From: Pandoraea vervacti
GTDB lineage: Bacteria; Pseudomonadota; Gammaproteobacteria; Burkholderiales; Burkholderiaceae
DNA: 64,000 nucleotides
Assembly: GCF_000934605.2 (NCBI RefSeq)
Contig: NZ_CP010897.2
Location: forward strand, 2,108,001-2,172,000
Direction: 5' to 3'
A program made the position numbers and the translations under genes. The notes beneath the pieces are model-generated. The model saw only the letters and a program-made list of their open reading frames with translations, was not told where the DNA came from and did not search any database. The first letter of the stretch is position 1, and every line of letters begins with the position of its first letter. Shown here piece by piece: positions 16,944 through 24,831 of the stretch.

Positions 16944-17577
16944 GCGCCGACCGATCGGGTCGACGGACGACGTGGCCGATGACGTGGCGCACGACGGGGC
17001 GGATGGCGCGATGGACGGAGCGAGCGGCAGGGCGGCGGCGGGCACGGCGGGGGCATCGGCGGCCGTCGTAGCGACAGCGCGACGCAGAATTCGAATCAGC
17101 GACAACAAGGGGAAACTCCGGCAGGGCAGGACAGACGCATGCGGTATCCCGGGATCCCTGGAAATGGAACGGGCAGGCGCGTGCGTCGACGCGCAATTTT
17201 ACGGCGATTGGAGCGTGGCGGGCACCCTTGAGTTCACTTTTCGAGGGTGTCATCAGTGTGCGGCAACTTGTCATGGAACCTTTCATGACGTGTCTCGTCT
17301 TATCAGCCGCAACGCGAGCGCGTCACCGGATGTGATGGGGCATCATCGGGCATCACCGGCTGTCACTGGGCAGCGCCGCGCCGCGCCGACGCGCTCAGGC
17401 AGCGCGCCGATCTCACCGTCAGCGTTCTCGCACGTCCCGTCTTTCCTTCCCCCGTCGGCTTCTTCGACCTCAATAATGAACATCTGAATTGATGCAAATG
17501 GGAATCATTTGTGTTAATTCGATTTTTTCATTATGCTGTTCTCCTCTACGAAACCATGATTGCGAGGGGAACGGCCC
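16944..17577. other. Intergenic region between patatin and iron-binding protein genes
   Basis: These 634 bases separate divergent genes. The left part is GC-rich and may belong to the patatin gene if its start lies upstream. A perfect inverted repeat GTCATG-N8-CATGAC lies at 17270-17289. The final 110 bases are AT-rich and contain a Fur-like box and likely promoter for the downstream gene. No additional gene is supported. Confidence 0.5.
17495..17513 (+). promoter_or_regulatory. Fur-box-like operator upstream of the iron-binding protein gene
   Basis: GCAAATGGGAATCATTTGT matches the 19-base Fur consensus at 12 positions and has inverted arms CAAATG/CATTTG. It overlaps a possible promoter (TTGATG at 17490-17495; GTTAAT at 17514-17519, spacer 18). 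Iron-dependent repression of the downstream gene would fit. Confidence 0.6.
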
Positions 17578-18630
17578 ATGAAGGCAAAGACGATCGGCAA
17601 ACTGGCGCGACTGACGGTGCTCGGCTCGACGCTGGCGGCGGCATTTGGCGCACAGGCGGACAACGGCGTGCTGAACTTGTATTCGGCGCGTCACTATCAG
17701 ACCGACGAACAGCTTTACGGCACGTTCACGAAGCAAACGGGTATCAAGATCAATCGCATCGAAGCCGATGACGCCGCACTGCTTGAGCGTCTGAAGAGCG
17801 AAGGGGCGAAGAGCCCGGCCGACGTCATCCTGATGGTCGATGCGGCGCGTCTGGCAAAGGCTGACGAAGCCGGCCTGTTCCAGCCGACCAAGTCGGCCAC
17901 GCTCGACTCCCGTATTCCCGCCAAATTGCACGCCGCCAACACGAAGGCAGGCACCGACTGGTATGGCTTCTCCACGCGCGCTCGCGTGATCGTCTACAAC
18001 AAGGACAAGGTCGATCCGAAAACGGTTCAGACTTACGCGTCGCTCGCCGAGCCGTCGCACAAGGGACAGGTGTGCACGCGCTCGGGCTCGCATCCGTACA
18101 TGCTCTCGCTGGTTGGGGCGCTGATCGCGCGCGATGGCGCGCCGGCCACGCAGAAGTGGGCCGAAGGCATGGTGGCGAACTTCGCGCGTGCGCCGCGCGG
18201 TGGCGATACCGACCAGATCAAGGCCGTGGCGACTGGCGAGTGCGGCGTGGCGCTGGCCAACTCGTACTACTACGTGCGCATGGCGCGCTCGGACAAGCCG
18301 GAAGACAAGGCGCTGATGTCGAAGGTCGGCTTCATCTGGCCGGATCAGGCGGGCAAGGGAACGCACGTGAACGTGGCGGGCGCCGGCATCGCCAAACATG
18401 CGCCGAACCATGCCAACGCGGTCAAGTTCCTGGAGTACCTGGCGAGCGACGAAGCGCAGCAATACTTCGCCAACGGCAACAACGAATGGCCCGCCGTGCC
18501 GACGACCAAGCTGGACAACCCGGCGCTCACGTCGCTGGGCGAGTTCAAGGCGGAGGACGTCTCCATCGGCACCATTGCCAAGAACCTGCCGGAAGCGCAG
18601 CGCATTCTCGACCGCGCGGGCTACAAATAA
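17578..18630 (+). CDS. Periplasmic Fe(III) ABC transporter substrate-binding protein (FbpA/FutA-like)
   Basis: A 350-residue periplasmic binding protein of the ferric-iron class. The signal peptide (TIGKLARLTVLGSTLAAAFG) ends near AQA before DNGVLNLYSARHYQTDEQLY, the opening motif of FutA/IdiA-type proteins. Iron-coordinating tyrosines are expected in NSYYYVRMA and the N-terminal YSARHY. The start at 17578 has GAGGGGA seven bases upstream. No permease or ATPase gene follows: an IS3 element and an unrelated minus-strand gene lie downstream, so this is an orphan here. The Fur-like box upstream supports an iron role. Confidence 0.87.
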   Translation: MKAKTIGKLARLTVLGSTLAAAFGAQADNGVLNLYSARHYQTDEQLYGTFTKQTGIKINRIEADDAALLERLKSEGAKSPADVILMVDAARLAKADEAGLFQPTKSATLDSRIPAKLHAANTKAGTDWYGFSTRARVIVYNKDKVDPKTVQTYASLAEPSHKGQVCTRSGSHPYMLSLVGALIARDGAPATQKWAEGMVANFARAPRGGDTDQIKAVATGECGVALANSYYYVRMARSDKPEDKALMSKVGFIWPDQAGKGTHVNVAGAGIAKHAPNHANAVKFLEYLASDEAQQYFANGNNEWPAVPTTKLDNPALTSLGEFKAEDVSIGTIAKNLPEAQRILDRAGYK

Positions 18631-18729
18631 GTCGGTGCAAGGCGAAGGCCGCGGATGACCTTCGTGGCGCTGAGAAAAGACGAAGGGCGCCGGAATGGTG
18701 AAGTGACCCCGCAAAGTTGGACGGGTATG

Positions 18730-19566
18730 TTATGCCGCTAAGGGCTGGGTTCTGTACTGCACGGGACTCAGCCCTTTTAGCTTGAGCTTGATGCGATCGT
18801 GGTTGTAATAACGGATGTACTCGGAAATCGCTCGGCGTAGTTGATCAACGCTGTCAAAATGCGCCAGGCGAAAGCACTCGGATTTGAGCGTGCCGAAAAA
18901 GCTCTCCATGGCGGCATTATCCAGACAATTGCCTTTGCGAGACATGCTCTGTGAGATGCCCCGTGCGGCAAGCCGTTCGCGATATGCCCGCATTTGATAA
19001 GCCCAGCCCTGGTCGGAATGAAGCATTGGCGCTTGGCCCTCGGCCAAACGCACAAAGGCCTTGTCCAGCATGCCTTGGATGAGTGCAAAATCAGGCCGCT
19101 CACTGGTCTGCCAAGCTACGATCTCGCCGTTGTAGAGATCTAAAACCGGGGACAAATATAGCTTCTTACCGTCAACGTTGAATTCCGTGACATCCGTCAC
19201 CCATTTCTCGTTGGGTCGTTTGGCCTCGAATTGACGAGCCAGTAGATTCGGCGCGATACGCCCGATCTCTCCCCGATAGGAGCGGTACTTCTTAGGGCGC
19301 ACAAGCGACTTGAGCCGCAGTAGTGCCATCAAGCGTTGCACCGTCTTGTGATTCACGGAAGTACCGTCCTGGCGCAGCGCGGCTGTCACGCGGCGGTAGC
19401 CGTAGCGACCCTTGTGGTACGCAAAGACCTGCGCGATCTTCGCCTTGAGCTCGCTATGACGATCTCCGGCCTTAGCCACCGTCATCTGGTAATAGAACGT
19501 GCTACGCGCTAAGCCAGCAATCTTTAACAGTGCCCCGAGCGGGTGACGCTCACGCAATGTGCTCAC
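18730..19566 (-). CDS. IS3-family transposase OrfB (DDE integrase core)
   Basis: OrfB is the 278-residue catalytic part of the IS3 transposase. It begins with an HTH_21-like region (RYGYRRVTAALRQDG) and continues into the rve integrase core. The DDE residues are seen in KWVTDVTEFNVDG, MLHSDQGWAY and NAAMESFFGTLKSE, with IRYYNHDRIKLKL at the end. A GTG start overlaps the orfA stop by four bases. In this family an OrfAB fusion made by -1 frameshifting is the active transposase; a GAAAAAG sequence near the end of orfA could be the slippery site. Confidence 0.93.
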   Translation of the reverse strand: MSTLRERHPLGALLKIAGLARSTFYYQMTVAKAGDRHSELKAKIAQVFAYHKGRYGYRRVTAALRQDGTSVNHKTVQRLMALLRLKSLVRPKKYRSYRGEIGRIAPNLLARQFEAKRPNEKWVTDVTEFNVDGKKLYLSPVLDLYNGEIVAWQTSERPDFALIQGMLDKAFVRLAEGQAPMLHSDQGWAYQMRAYRERLAARGISQSMSRKGNCLDNAAMESFFGTLKSECFRLAHFDSVDQLRRAISEYIRYYNHDRIKLKLKGLSPVQYRTQPLAA

Positions 19567-20090
19567 CGCTTGCGCTTTTTCTTTGGCGCTGTCTGCTCCT
19601 TGGCCCGGAGCAGTTCGTCCAACTTTTTTAGGTACGCCACCTCCGCGCGCAGGTATTCGATTTCTTTGAGCAGGTCTTCACGCGCACGCTCGTCGCCGGG
19701 CGTCGTCGGCTGGGGTGGCTGTTTGGGTTGGGACATCTTGGGTGGCCGGCCTTTACGGCGAGGCTTGAGAGCTTCGAAACCACCCTCATGATACTGGCGC
19801 TCCCAACGGCTGACACTATTGCCTTCGCGTAAATCGAACACCGCGCATGTCCGCTGGTACGACAGCTCGTGATGCCACATGTGCTGGAGCACCGACATCT
19901 TGAACTCGGCACTATAGGTTTCGTGCTTCTTGCGAAGCCCTGCGTCGCCATGCTCACGATAAGCATTCACCCAACGCCGTAGCACCGTACAACCAACACC
20001 GTACTTCTGGCTTACATGCCGGCTGCCACGCCCACCGTCTAGATATTCACGAACTGCACGGCGCTTGAACGCCTCGTCGTACTTCGTCAT
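19563..20090 (-). CDS. IS3-family transposase OrfA (IS150-type, two HTH domains)
   Basis: OrfA is the DNA-binding part of the transposase. From the ATG at 20090 (MTKYDEAFKRRAV) it has 175 residues with two helix-turn-helix segments (GSRHVSQKYGVGCTVLRRW and SYQRTCAVFDLREGNSVSRW), characteristic of the IS150 subgroup. A leucine-zipper-like coiled coil follows (LLKEIEYLRAEVAYLKKLDE) before a lysine-rich end. GGGGG lies about eight bases before the chosen ATG; a start within the terminal repeat is possible but less likely. It overlaps orfB by four bases. Confidence 0.9.
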   Translation of the reverse strand: MTKYDEAFKRRAVREYLDGGRGSRHVSQKYGVGCTVLRRWVNAYREHGDAGLRKKHETYSAEFKMSVLQHMWHHELSYQRTCAVFDLREGNSVSRWERQYHEGGFEALKPRRKGRPPKMSQPKQPPQPTTPGDERAREDLLKEIEYLRAEVAYLKKLDELLRAKEQTAPKKKRKR

Positions 20091-20245
20091 GCAAAAACCC
20101 CCAAGGGTTGGATTTATGTCCAACTCTTGGGGGGCAGTTCATGGATCCGGCGCCCTTTGGCGTTTACAACACCGATGCCGGTAGCGCAGTCGGCGGCGAT
20201 GTTCCGTCGTGGCGTGTGCGGCGAGCGCGTCGGATTGGCGATACG

Positions 20246-21262
20246 TCAATCGTCAAGCAGGTCGCCTTCCTCGCCCGGTTGATACATGTGGTAGTCGCCA
20301 GTGGCATAGACACCCTTGAAGGCGGTGGCGGATGCGCCGTCGTCGTTTTCGATGGGATGCGTCTCGGCGATGCGCAGCGATTCGCGTACTTGCGGCGGCT
20401 CGCATTCGGCGATCAGGCGCAGCGCTTCTTCTTCGTTCTCGGCGACGACATCGTACGTGGTAACGAATTCGGGGGCGGGGCCGTCCGGATCTTCGTCTTC
20501 CAATGGCTCATACCATTGGCCCTCCACGATCAGATGCATGGCGCGCGCGGTTTCCGACTGCTCATCACGCGCGGCGCGCAGCGCCCACAGGGCGGCATCG
20601 CTCCACTTGTAGTGCTGCACGGCTTCCAGCGCCGTGGTCATGGCTTTGGCGTTGTCGCCCGTTTGCTTGTAGGCGTGCGAGAGTTCGGCGAGCACGTCGG
20701 CCATCGAGACGTTGCTGCCTTCTTCGTCGTGTTCCTGCTTTGCCAGCGCCTCGTAAGTAGCAATGGCGGCCTTCGGCTCGCCCTGTGCAACGAAGAGATG
20801 CATGCGCAGCGCGATGGCGTTCTCGATGAAGGCGCGCCCGGCTTGCGCGAGGTGCGGGCTTTCGAACGTACGGTCGAGCTGGGTCTGTGCCGCAGCGAAA
20901 TTTCCCTGTCGCGCGAGGGCGTTGGCGTGATTGAAATCGACGATGACGAGGTCTTCGTCAGGCGCGCAGTTCGCGGCAGCCTCGTAGGCTTCGATGGCGG
21001 CGGGAAAGCGTCCCAGATCGGAGCGGTAGTTGCCGAGCAACTGCCAAAGCAGCCAGACGCCGGGGGCATGGGCGACGCCGGCTTCGAGCACGGCGATGGC
21101 CTGCTCGACGTCGTCCAGGTCGGCGTAGGCCATCGCCTGAACCTCATAGGCGCCCGAGTACTGCATCGACTCCAGCCGTTTGCCGATTTCCAGGGCCGTT
21201 TCGGGATCGCCGGCTTCCAGGTGGGCGAAGGCTTCCGCCATCAATTCGTCTTTCTCGGACAT
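20246..21262 (-). CDS. Tetratricopeptide-repeat protein of unknown function
   Basis: This 338-residue cytoplasmic protein starts at the ATG at 21262 with AAGGAG upstream. It is mostly helical with several TPR-like pairs, for example YEVQAMAYADLDDVEQAIAVL and VLAELSHAYKQTGDNAKAMT. No signal peptide or membrane segment is seen. The last 100 residues are acidic and do not look like TPRs. TPR proteins usually mediate protein-protein contacts; I cannot name the partner. It is transcribed towards the IS3 element, and its terminator was probably the hairpin that the element split. Confidence 0.75.
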   Translation of the reverse strand: MSEKDELMAEAFAHLEAGDPETALEIGKRLESMQYSGAYEVQAMAYADLDDVEQAIAVLEAGVAHAPGVWLLWQLLGNYRSDLGRFPAAIEAYEAAANCAPDEDLVIVDFNHANALARQGNFAAAQTQLDRTFESPHLAQAGRAFIENAIALRMHLFVAQGEPKAAIATYEALAKQEHDEEGSNVSMADVLAELSHAYKQTGDNAKAMTTALEAVQHYKWSDAALWALRAARDEQSETARAMHLIVEGQWYEPLEDEDPDGPAPEFVTTYDVVAENEEEALRLIAECEPPQVRESLRIAETHPIENDDGASATAFKGVYATGDYHMYQPGEEGDLLDD

Positions 21263-21475
21263 TGCAATTTCTCCTTCGGGAACCGCTTTGGGGGAAGGCG
21301 TACCGGTGGCTGCGTCGGGGGTGACCGTATAGCGCGCTGCCGCGGCCGGTAACGTCCCATCATATAACAGGCATCGTGACAATCGGCGTCGCGCACGGCG
21401 GGGTGCGGTGCGCGCGACATGGCTGGCGACGCTGATTGGACGGGGGGAGGGCTGGGCCTCGGATGAGGCGCAATG

Positions 21476-21506
21476 AAAAAGCCGCGACGGGCTGTCGCGG
21501 CTTTTT
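21476..21506. terminator. Terminator downstream of rho
   Basis: AAAAAGCCGCGAC pairs perfectly with GTCGCGGCTTTTT around GGGCT. The flanking A and T runs allow action on both strands; it lies 32 bases after the rho stop. Confidence 0.92.
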
Positions 21507-21537
21507 CTCGTGATGCGTGGGGGGGCGATCGGTAAGA

Positions 21538-22800
21538 TCAGCCGCCGCGGCGCATCAGGTCGAAGAACTCGGCGTTGTTCTTCGTCTGCTTGATCTTGCC
21601 AAGCAGGAATTCCATGGCTTCGGCCTCGTCCATATCGTAGATGAGCTTGCGCAGCACCCAGATCTTCTGGAGGATTTCCGGCTTGATGAGCAACTCTTCG
21701 CGGCGCGTGCCCGACTTGTTCAGGTTGATCGACGGATAGACGCGCTTTTCCGCGAGGCGACGCTCCAGGTGCACTTCCATGTTGCCCGTGCCCTTGAATT
21801 CTTCGTAGATCACGTCGTCCATGCGGCTGCCGGTTTCGATCAGCGCCGTAGCGATGATCGTGAGCGAGCCGCCTTCTTCGACGTTACGCGCCGCACCGAA
21901 GAAACGCTTCGGACGTTGCAGGGCGTTGGCGTCGACCCCGCCGGTGAGCACTTTGCCCGATGCCGGGATCACGGTGTTGTAGGCGCGGGCCAGACGCGTG
22001 ATCGAGTCGAGCAGAATGACCACGTCTTCCTTCATTTCGATCAGGCGCTTGGCCTTCTCGATCACCATTTCCGCGACCTGAACGTGACGCGTTGCCGGTT
22101 CGTCGAACGTCGACGCGATGACTTCGCCGCGCACCGAGCGCTGCATTTCCGTCACTTCTTCCGGACGCTCGTCGATGAGCAGCACGAAGAGCTTGGCTTC
22201 CGGGTGGTTGGCCGTGATGGCGTGCGCAATGTGCTGCAACATCACCGTCTTGCCGGACTTGGGCGAGGCGACCAGCAGACCGCGCTGGCCCTTGCCGATC
22301 GGGGCGATCATGTCGATGATGCGGCCCGTCACGTTTTCTTCGCCGCGAATGTCGCGCTCGAGCAGCAGCGGCTTGTTCGGGTGCAGCGGCGTGAGGTTCT
22401 CGAACATGATCTTATGTTTCGAGGCCTCGGGCGGGTGACCGTTGACTTTGTCGACCTTCACCAGCGCGAAATAACGCTCGCCGTCCTTCGGCGTACGCAC
22501 TTCCCCTTCGATCGTGTCGCCGGTATGCAGGTTGAAGCGGCGGATCTGCGACGGGCTGATATAGATGTCGTCCGTGCTGGCCAGATACGACGTTTCAGGC
22601 GAGCGCAGGAAACCGAAGCCGTCCGGCAGCACTTCGAGCGTACCGTCGCCAAAGATGGTTTCGCCGGACTTTGCGCGCTTCTTCAGAATGGCGAACATCA
22701 GCTCCTGCTTGCGAAGACGGTTGGCGTTCTCGATTTCGAGACCGTTCGCCATTTCTAGCAGCTCGGAGACGTGCTGGGACTTTAGTTCGGATAAATGCAT
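21538..22800 (-). CDS. rho: Transcription termination factor Rho
   Basis: Rho is the hexameric RNA helicase that ends transcription at factor-dependent sites. The 420-residue protein starts at MHLSELKSQHVSELLEMA, the conserved N terminus. It contains the RNA-binding OSB fold (LEVLPDGFGFLRSPETSYLA), Walker A ASPKSGKTV, Walker B VVILLDSITRLARAYN and the Q/R-loop region VDANALQRPKRFFGAARN. Length matches E. coli Rho (419). No Shine-Dalgarno is visible: the bases just upstream read CACCTCCGT. A TTG nine codons upstream is possible but would add a non-conserved extension. It follows trxA at 190 bases, a common proteobacterial order. Confidence 0.97.
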   Translation of the reverse strand: MHLSELKSQHVSELLEMANGLEIENANRLRKQELMFAILKKRAKSGETIFGDGTLEVLPDGFGFLRSPETSYLASTDDIYISPSQIRRFNLHTGDTIEGEVRTPKDGERYFALVKVDKVNGHPPEASKHKIMFENLTPLHPNKPLLLERDIRGEENVTGRIIDMIAPIGKGQRGLLVASPKSGKTVMLQHIAHAITANHPEAKLFVLLIDERPEEVTEMQRSVRGEVIASTFDEPATRHVQVAEMVIEKAKRLIEMKEDVVILLDSITRLARAYNTVIPASGKVLTGGVDANALQRPKRFFGAARNVEEGGSLTIIATALIETGSRMDDVIYEEFKGTGNMEVHLERRLAEKRVYPSINLNKSGTRREELLIKPEILQKIWVLRKLIYDMDEAEAMEFLLGKIKQTKNNAEFFDLMRRGG

Positions 22801-22990
22801 ACGGAGGTGCCGTCCGCTGGACGACAAGTGAAGGATCAGGGAAAAGTGAGCGAACGCTCGAAGAACTTTGGGGTGCTTTTGGGCGGATTATATAGCAAGC
22901 AGCGTCATGCGCAAGCACTGCGCTGCCTGCCCGGCGCCGGGGTGTCGCACTGTGGCGACAAAGGCCCCGGCACTTTGCCTCGACGATGGC

Positions 22991-23317
22991 TTACAGATTG
23001 CCGTCGAGGAACGAGGTCAGTTGCGACTTCGACAGGGCGCCGACCTTCTGGGCAGCCACTGCACCGTTCTTGAACAGAATCAGGGTCGGAATGCCGCGAA
23101 TGCCGAACTTGGCCGGCACTTGCTGGTTTTCGTCCACATTGATCTTGGCGATCTGCACCTTGTCGCCGTACTCCTTCGAGACTTCGTCGAGGATCGGGGC
23201 GATCATCTTGCAGGGGCCGCACCATTCCGCCCAGAAGTCGAGCAGCACGGGCTTGTCGGATTGCAGAACGTCCGCATCGAAGCTGGCGTCGGAGATGTAC
23301 TTGATAGATTCGCTCAT
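22991..23317 (-). CDS. trxA: Thioredoxin 1
   Basis: Classical cytoplasmic thioredoxin of 108 residues, reducing disulfides in ribonucleotide reductase, peroxiredoxins and others with electrons from thioredoxin reductase. The active site WCGPC is at residues 32-36 and the cis-proline loop is GIRGIPTLILF. It lies upstream of rho on the same strand. Two related loci follow upstream on the minus strand: an internally deleted remnant and a thioredoxin-like gene lacking the first active-site cysteine. The sequence just upstream of all three starts is similar (CCTCGTC followed by GGAAA in plus-strand view), pointing to duplication. Confidence 0.97.
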   Translation of the reverse strand: MSESIKYISDASFDADVLQSDKPVLLDFWAEWCGPCKMIAPILDEVSKEYGDKVQIAKINVDENQQVPAKFGIRGIPTLILFKNGAVAAQKVGALSKSQLTSFLDGNL

Positions 23318-23598
23318 GAGTATTGTTGCCTCGTCTGACTATTCGGAAACGTCCGATGAAAATGGCGCCATACGCCGTTTGCTTTCACCGACGCTGGAGA
23401 TGTCACCCAGCATTCCCGGGCGTGCATTCTCCATATGGAGGCTGCAATCGCGCGCTTCAATAGCCCTCGCCAATGCAGTTTGTGCTCATCTTAGCGGAAT
23501 TTACCAATGCTTGCCTGAGGCAACCTCAAGTACGGCGGCGCACCCATAAACAGCGAGCGGGCACGACTTCGGGCCGTGCCTAGGAACCGTCCGTCGGT

Positions 23599-23720
23599 TC
23601 AGTCCTTGAAATGCTCAATGAGTTTTGTCAGTTCCTCACGATCCGGGGGGGGCAAAATGTGGCTATGTTTTCATTCCTCTTGAAGTGCGCGTCGTCGCTT
23701 ATGTCGATAATGCGGCTCAT
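23599..23720 (-). pseudogene. Internally deleted thioredoxin-like remnant
   Basis: From an ATG at 23720 with AGGTACCTCCT upstream, translation gives MSRIIDISDDAHFKRN, like the N termini of the two neighbouring thioredoxins. A second frame gives REELTKLIEHFKD and a stop at 23599, like the C terminus LTELIERHKSE of the thioredoxin-like gene upstream. The central part, including the active site, is missing and the two pieces are out of frame. About 80 bases 5' of it closely resemble the 5' flank of the thioredoxin-like gene at 24131, supporting tandem duplication followed by decay. Confidence 0.75.
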
Positions 23721-23801
23721 AGGAGGTACCTCGTCGCAAACTCTGGAAAATGGGAAAGCCGTCTTCTGAAACGACGGTCTTCGGTGGCAATGGATGTTGG
23801 C

Positions 23802-24131
23802 TCACTCGCTCTTGTGACGCTCGATGAGTTCCGTCAGCGCCTCGCCATTTGGCTCCGAGAACTCGGCCACCTTTTCGTTCTGCACATAGAACACGAACGT
23901 GGGCGTACAGCAGATGCGGTGGGCGCGCGCGGTCTCTTCGCAACGCTCTATGTCGATCTTGAGGAACTGCACGCTATCTGGGAACTTATTCGTGACATTG
24001 ACGAATTCTTGGGCAAACAATTGGCACGATTTAGACCACGGCGTATAGAAATATGCCACCTGCAATGTACTGAACTCGGAAAGGCAAGCCTCGAAGTGTT
24101 TGTGATTCTGGATGGCGGTGACGTTATTCAT
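23802..24131 (-). CDS. Thioredoxin-like protein with SxxC in place of CxxC
   Basis: A 109-residue thioredoxin-fold protein starting at MNNVTAIQNHKHFEACL with GAGG upstream. The motif position reads WSKSC (residues 32-36), so the nucleophilic first cysteine is serine while the resolving cysteine is kept. The cis-proline is present (CCTPTFVFY, Pro77). It also has Cys16, Cys64, Cys74 and Cys75, more than usual. Without the nucleophile it cannot act as an ordinary dithiol reductase; it may bind substrates, glutathionylate or act as a chaperone. It is probably a diverged tandem duplicate of trxA. Confidence 0.78.
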   Translation of the reverse strand: MNNVTAIQNHKHFEACLSEFSTLQVAYFYTPWSKSCQLFAQEFVNVTNKFPDSVQFLKIDIERCEETARAHRICCTPTFVFYVQNEKVAEFSEPNGEALTELIERHKSE

Positions 24132-24409
24132 AGTGAGATTGCCTCGTCTCAAATTTCGGAAAATCGGGAAGCCGCGTCCTGGAACGACGGCGTTCATGGC
24201 AACGGAGATTCCGTCCGACGGTCCGGGACTATCTCCGGTAGGCTGCCGGCGAGGCGCGTGGCTCGGCCTCTCCAAACAGCGCAATTTCATGCTAGACGCA
24301 ATGCCGTTGCGTTTGCTCCCATCCAGCGGCTCATGGGAAAAGGGCTGCCCTCGAGGTGCGGCGAGCCGGAATTTGGCGCGATGGTCTTCTGTTGGCGCGT
24401 CGACTCTGG

Positions 24410-24415
24410 TAGAAT
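24410..24415 (+). promoter_or_regulatory. -10 box for the SRP RNA
   Basis: TAGAAT ends eight bases before the inferred 5' end of ffs, the right spacing for a start near 24423. A weak -35 (TTCTGT, 24387-24392) lies 17 bases upstream. Confidence 0.55.
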
Positions 24416-24422
24416 CTTTTTC

Positions 24423-24518
24423 TGACGGGCCTCCTCGCATGGTGGCGCGGCCAATCTGGTCAGGTCGGGAACGAAGCAGCCACAGCCGTTTTCTACCAGT
24501 GCCGAGGGTCAGGCTCGT
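24423..24518 (+). ncRNA. ffs: 4.5S signal recognition particle RNA
   Basis: The RNA component of SRP. The conserved apical domain GGTCAGGTCGGGAACGAAGC followed by AGCC is present at 24458-24480; the family core is GGTCAGGTCCGGAAGGAAGC. The outer helix is formed by ACGGGCCT near 24424 pairing with AGGCTCGT ending at 24517. Ends are inferred from this pairing and the upstream -10 box. It lies before dnaX, a frequent arrangement in proteobacteria (ffs-dnaX-ybaB-recR). Confidence 0.9.
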
Positions 24519-24831
24519 CACCTACCTCCTTGTTTTATCGATGTTCTCGCGCGTTCTGCGCAAATCTCTCACTGCTTGAAACGTTGTTGCATCACCCCCA
24601 TGTCGGTGGGCGCGATGACATTGGCATCTTGCGTTCTGGCGTTTTGGCCATCGGGAACGCCATCTCCGCACGCGCCTCGCGTGGGGCAGGCGGGCTTGGT
24701 AGAATCGCGCAACATTTTTTCCTATCGCATCGATAGCCAGCCGAATCCGGCAGGAAATTGATGCCCGGTCGACGCCTGATCGGGCGTTGACATCGGTGCG
24801 GAAGCCCAACGCCGAACTGTTACAATTTGGC
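24519..24831. other. Intergenic region between ffs and dnaX
   Basis: About 313 bases without a gene. Two -10-like hexamers could serve dnaX: TAGAAT at 24700-24705 and TACAAT at 24821-24826. The second would start transcription at or within a base or two of the dnaX ATG, giving a leaderless message. TTGACA at 24787-24792 is too far from it (28 bases) to be its -35. No structured RNA or small gene was recognised. Confidence 0.5.

Larger units (their letters stand above)
18699..20141. mobile_element. IS3-family (IS150-like) insertion sequence, complete, 1443 bp
   Basis: The terminal inverted repeats align over 24 bases with 19 matches: TGAAGTGACCCC on the left, TGAACTGCCCCC on the right strand. 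Both contain GTTGGAC. A 3-bp direct repeat TGG flanks the element (18696-18698 and 20142-20144), as usual for IS3. It carries overlapping orfA and orfB on the minus strand, both intact. The element sits inside a transcription terminator hairpin. Confidence 0.92.
18683..20157. terminator. Terminator hairpin split by IS3 insertion
   Basis: AAGGGCGCCGGA (18683-18694) and TCCGGCGCCCTT (20146-20157) are exact reverse complements, 12 bases each, lying just outside the two ends of the IS3 element. Removing the element and one TGG repeat brings them together as a stem with loop ATGGA. The arms sit between the convergent iron-binding and TPR genes, where a terminator is expected; a T-rich tract follows on the minus strand. 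The insertion has separated the arms by about 1.45 kb, so the hairpin should no longer form efficiently. Confidence 0.8.
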
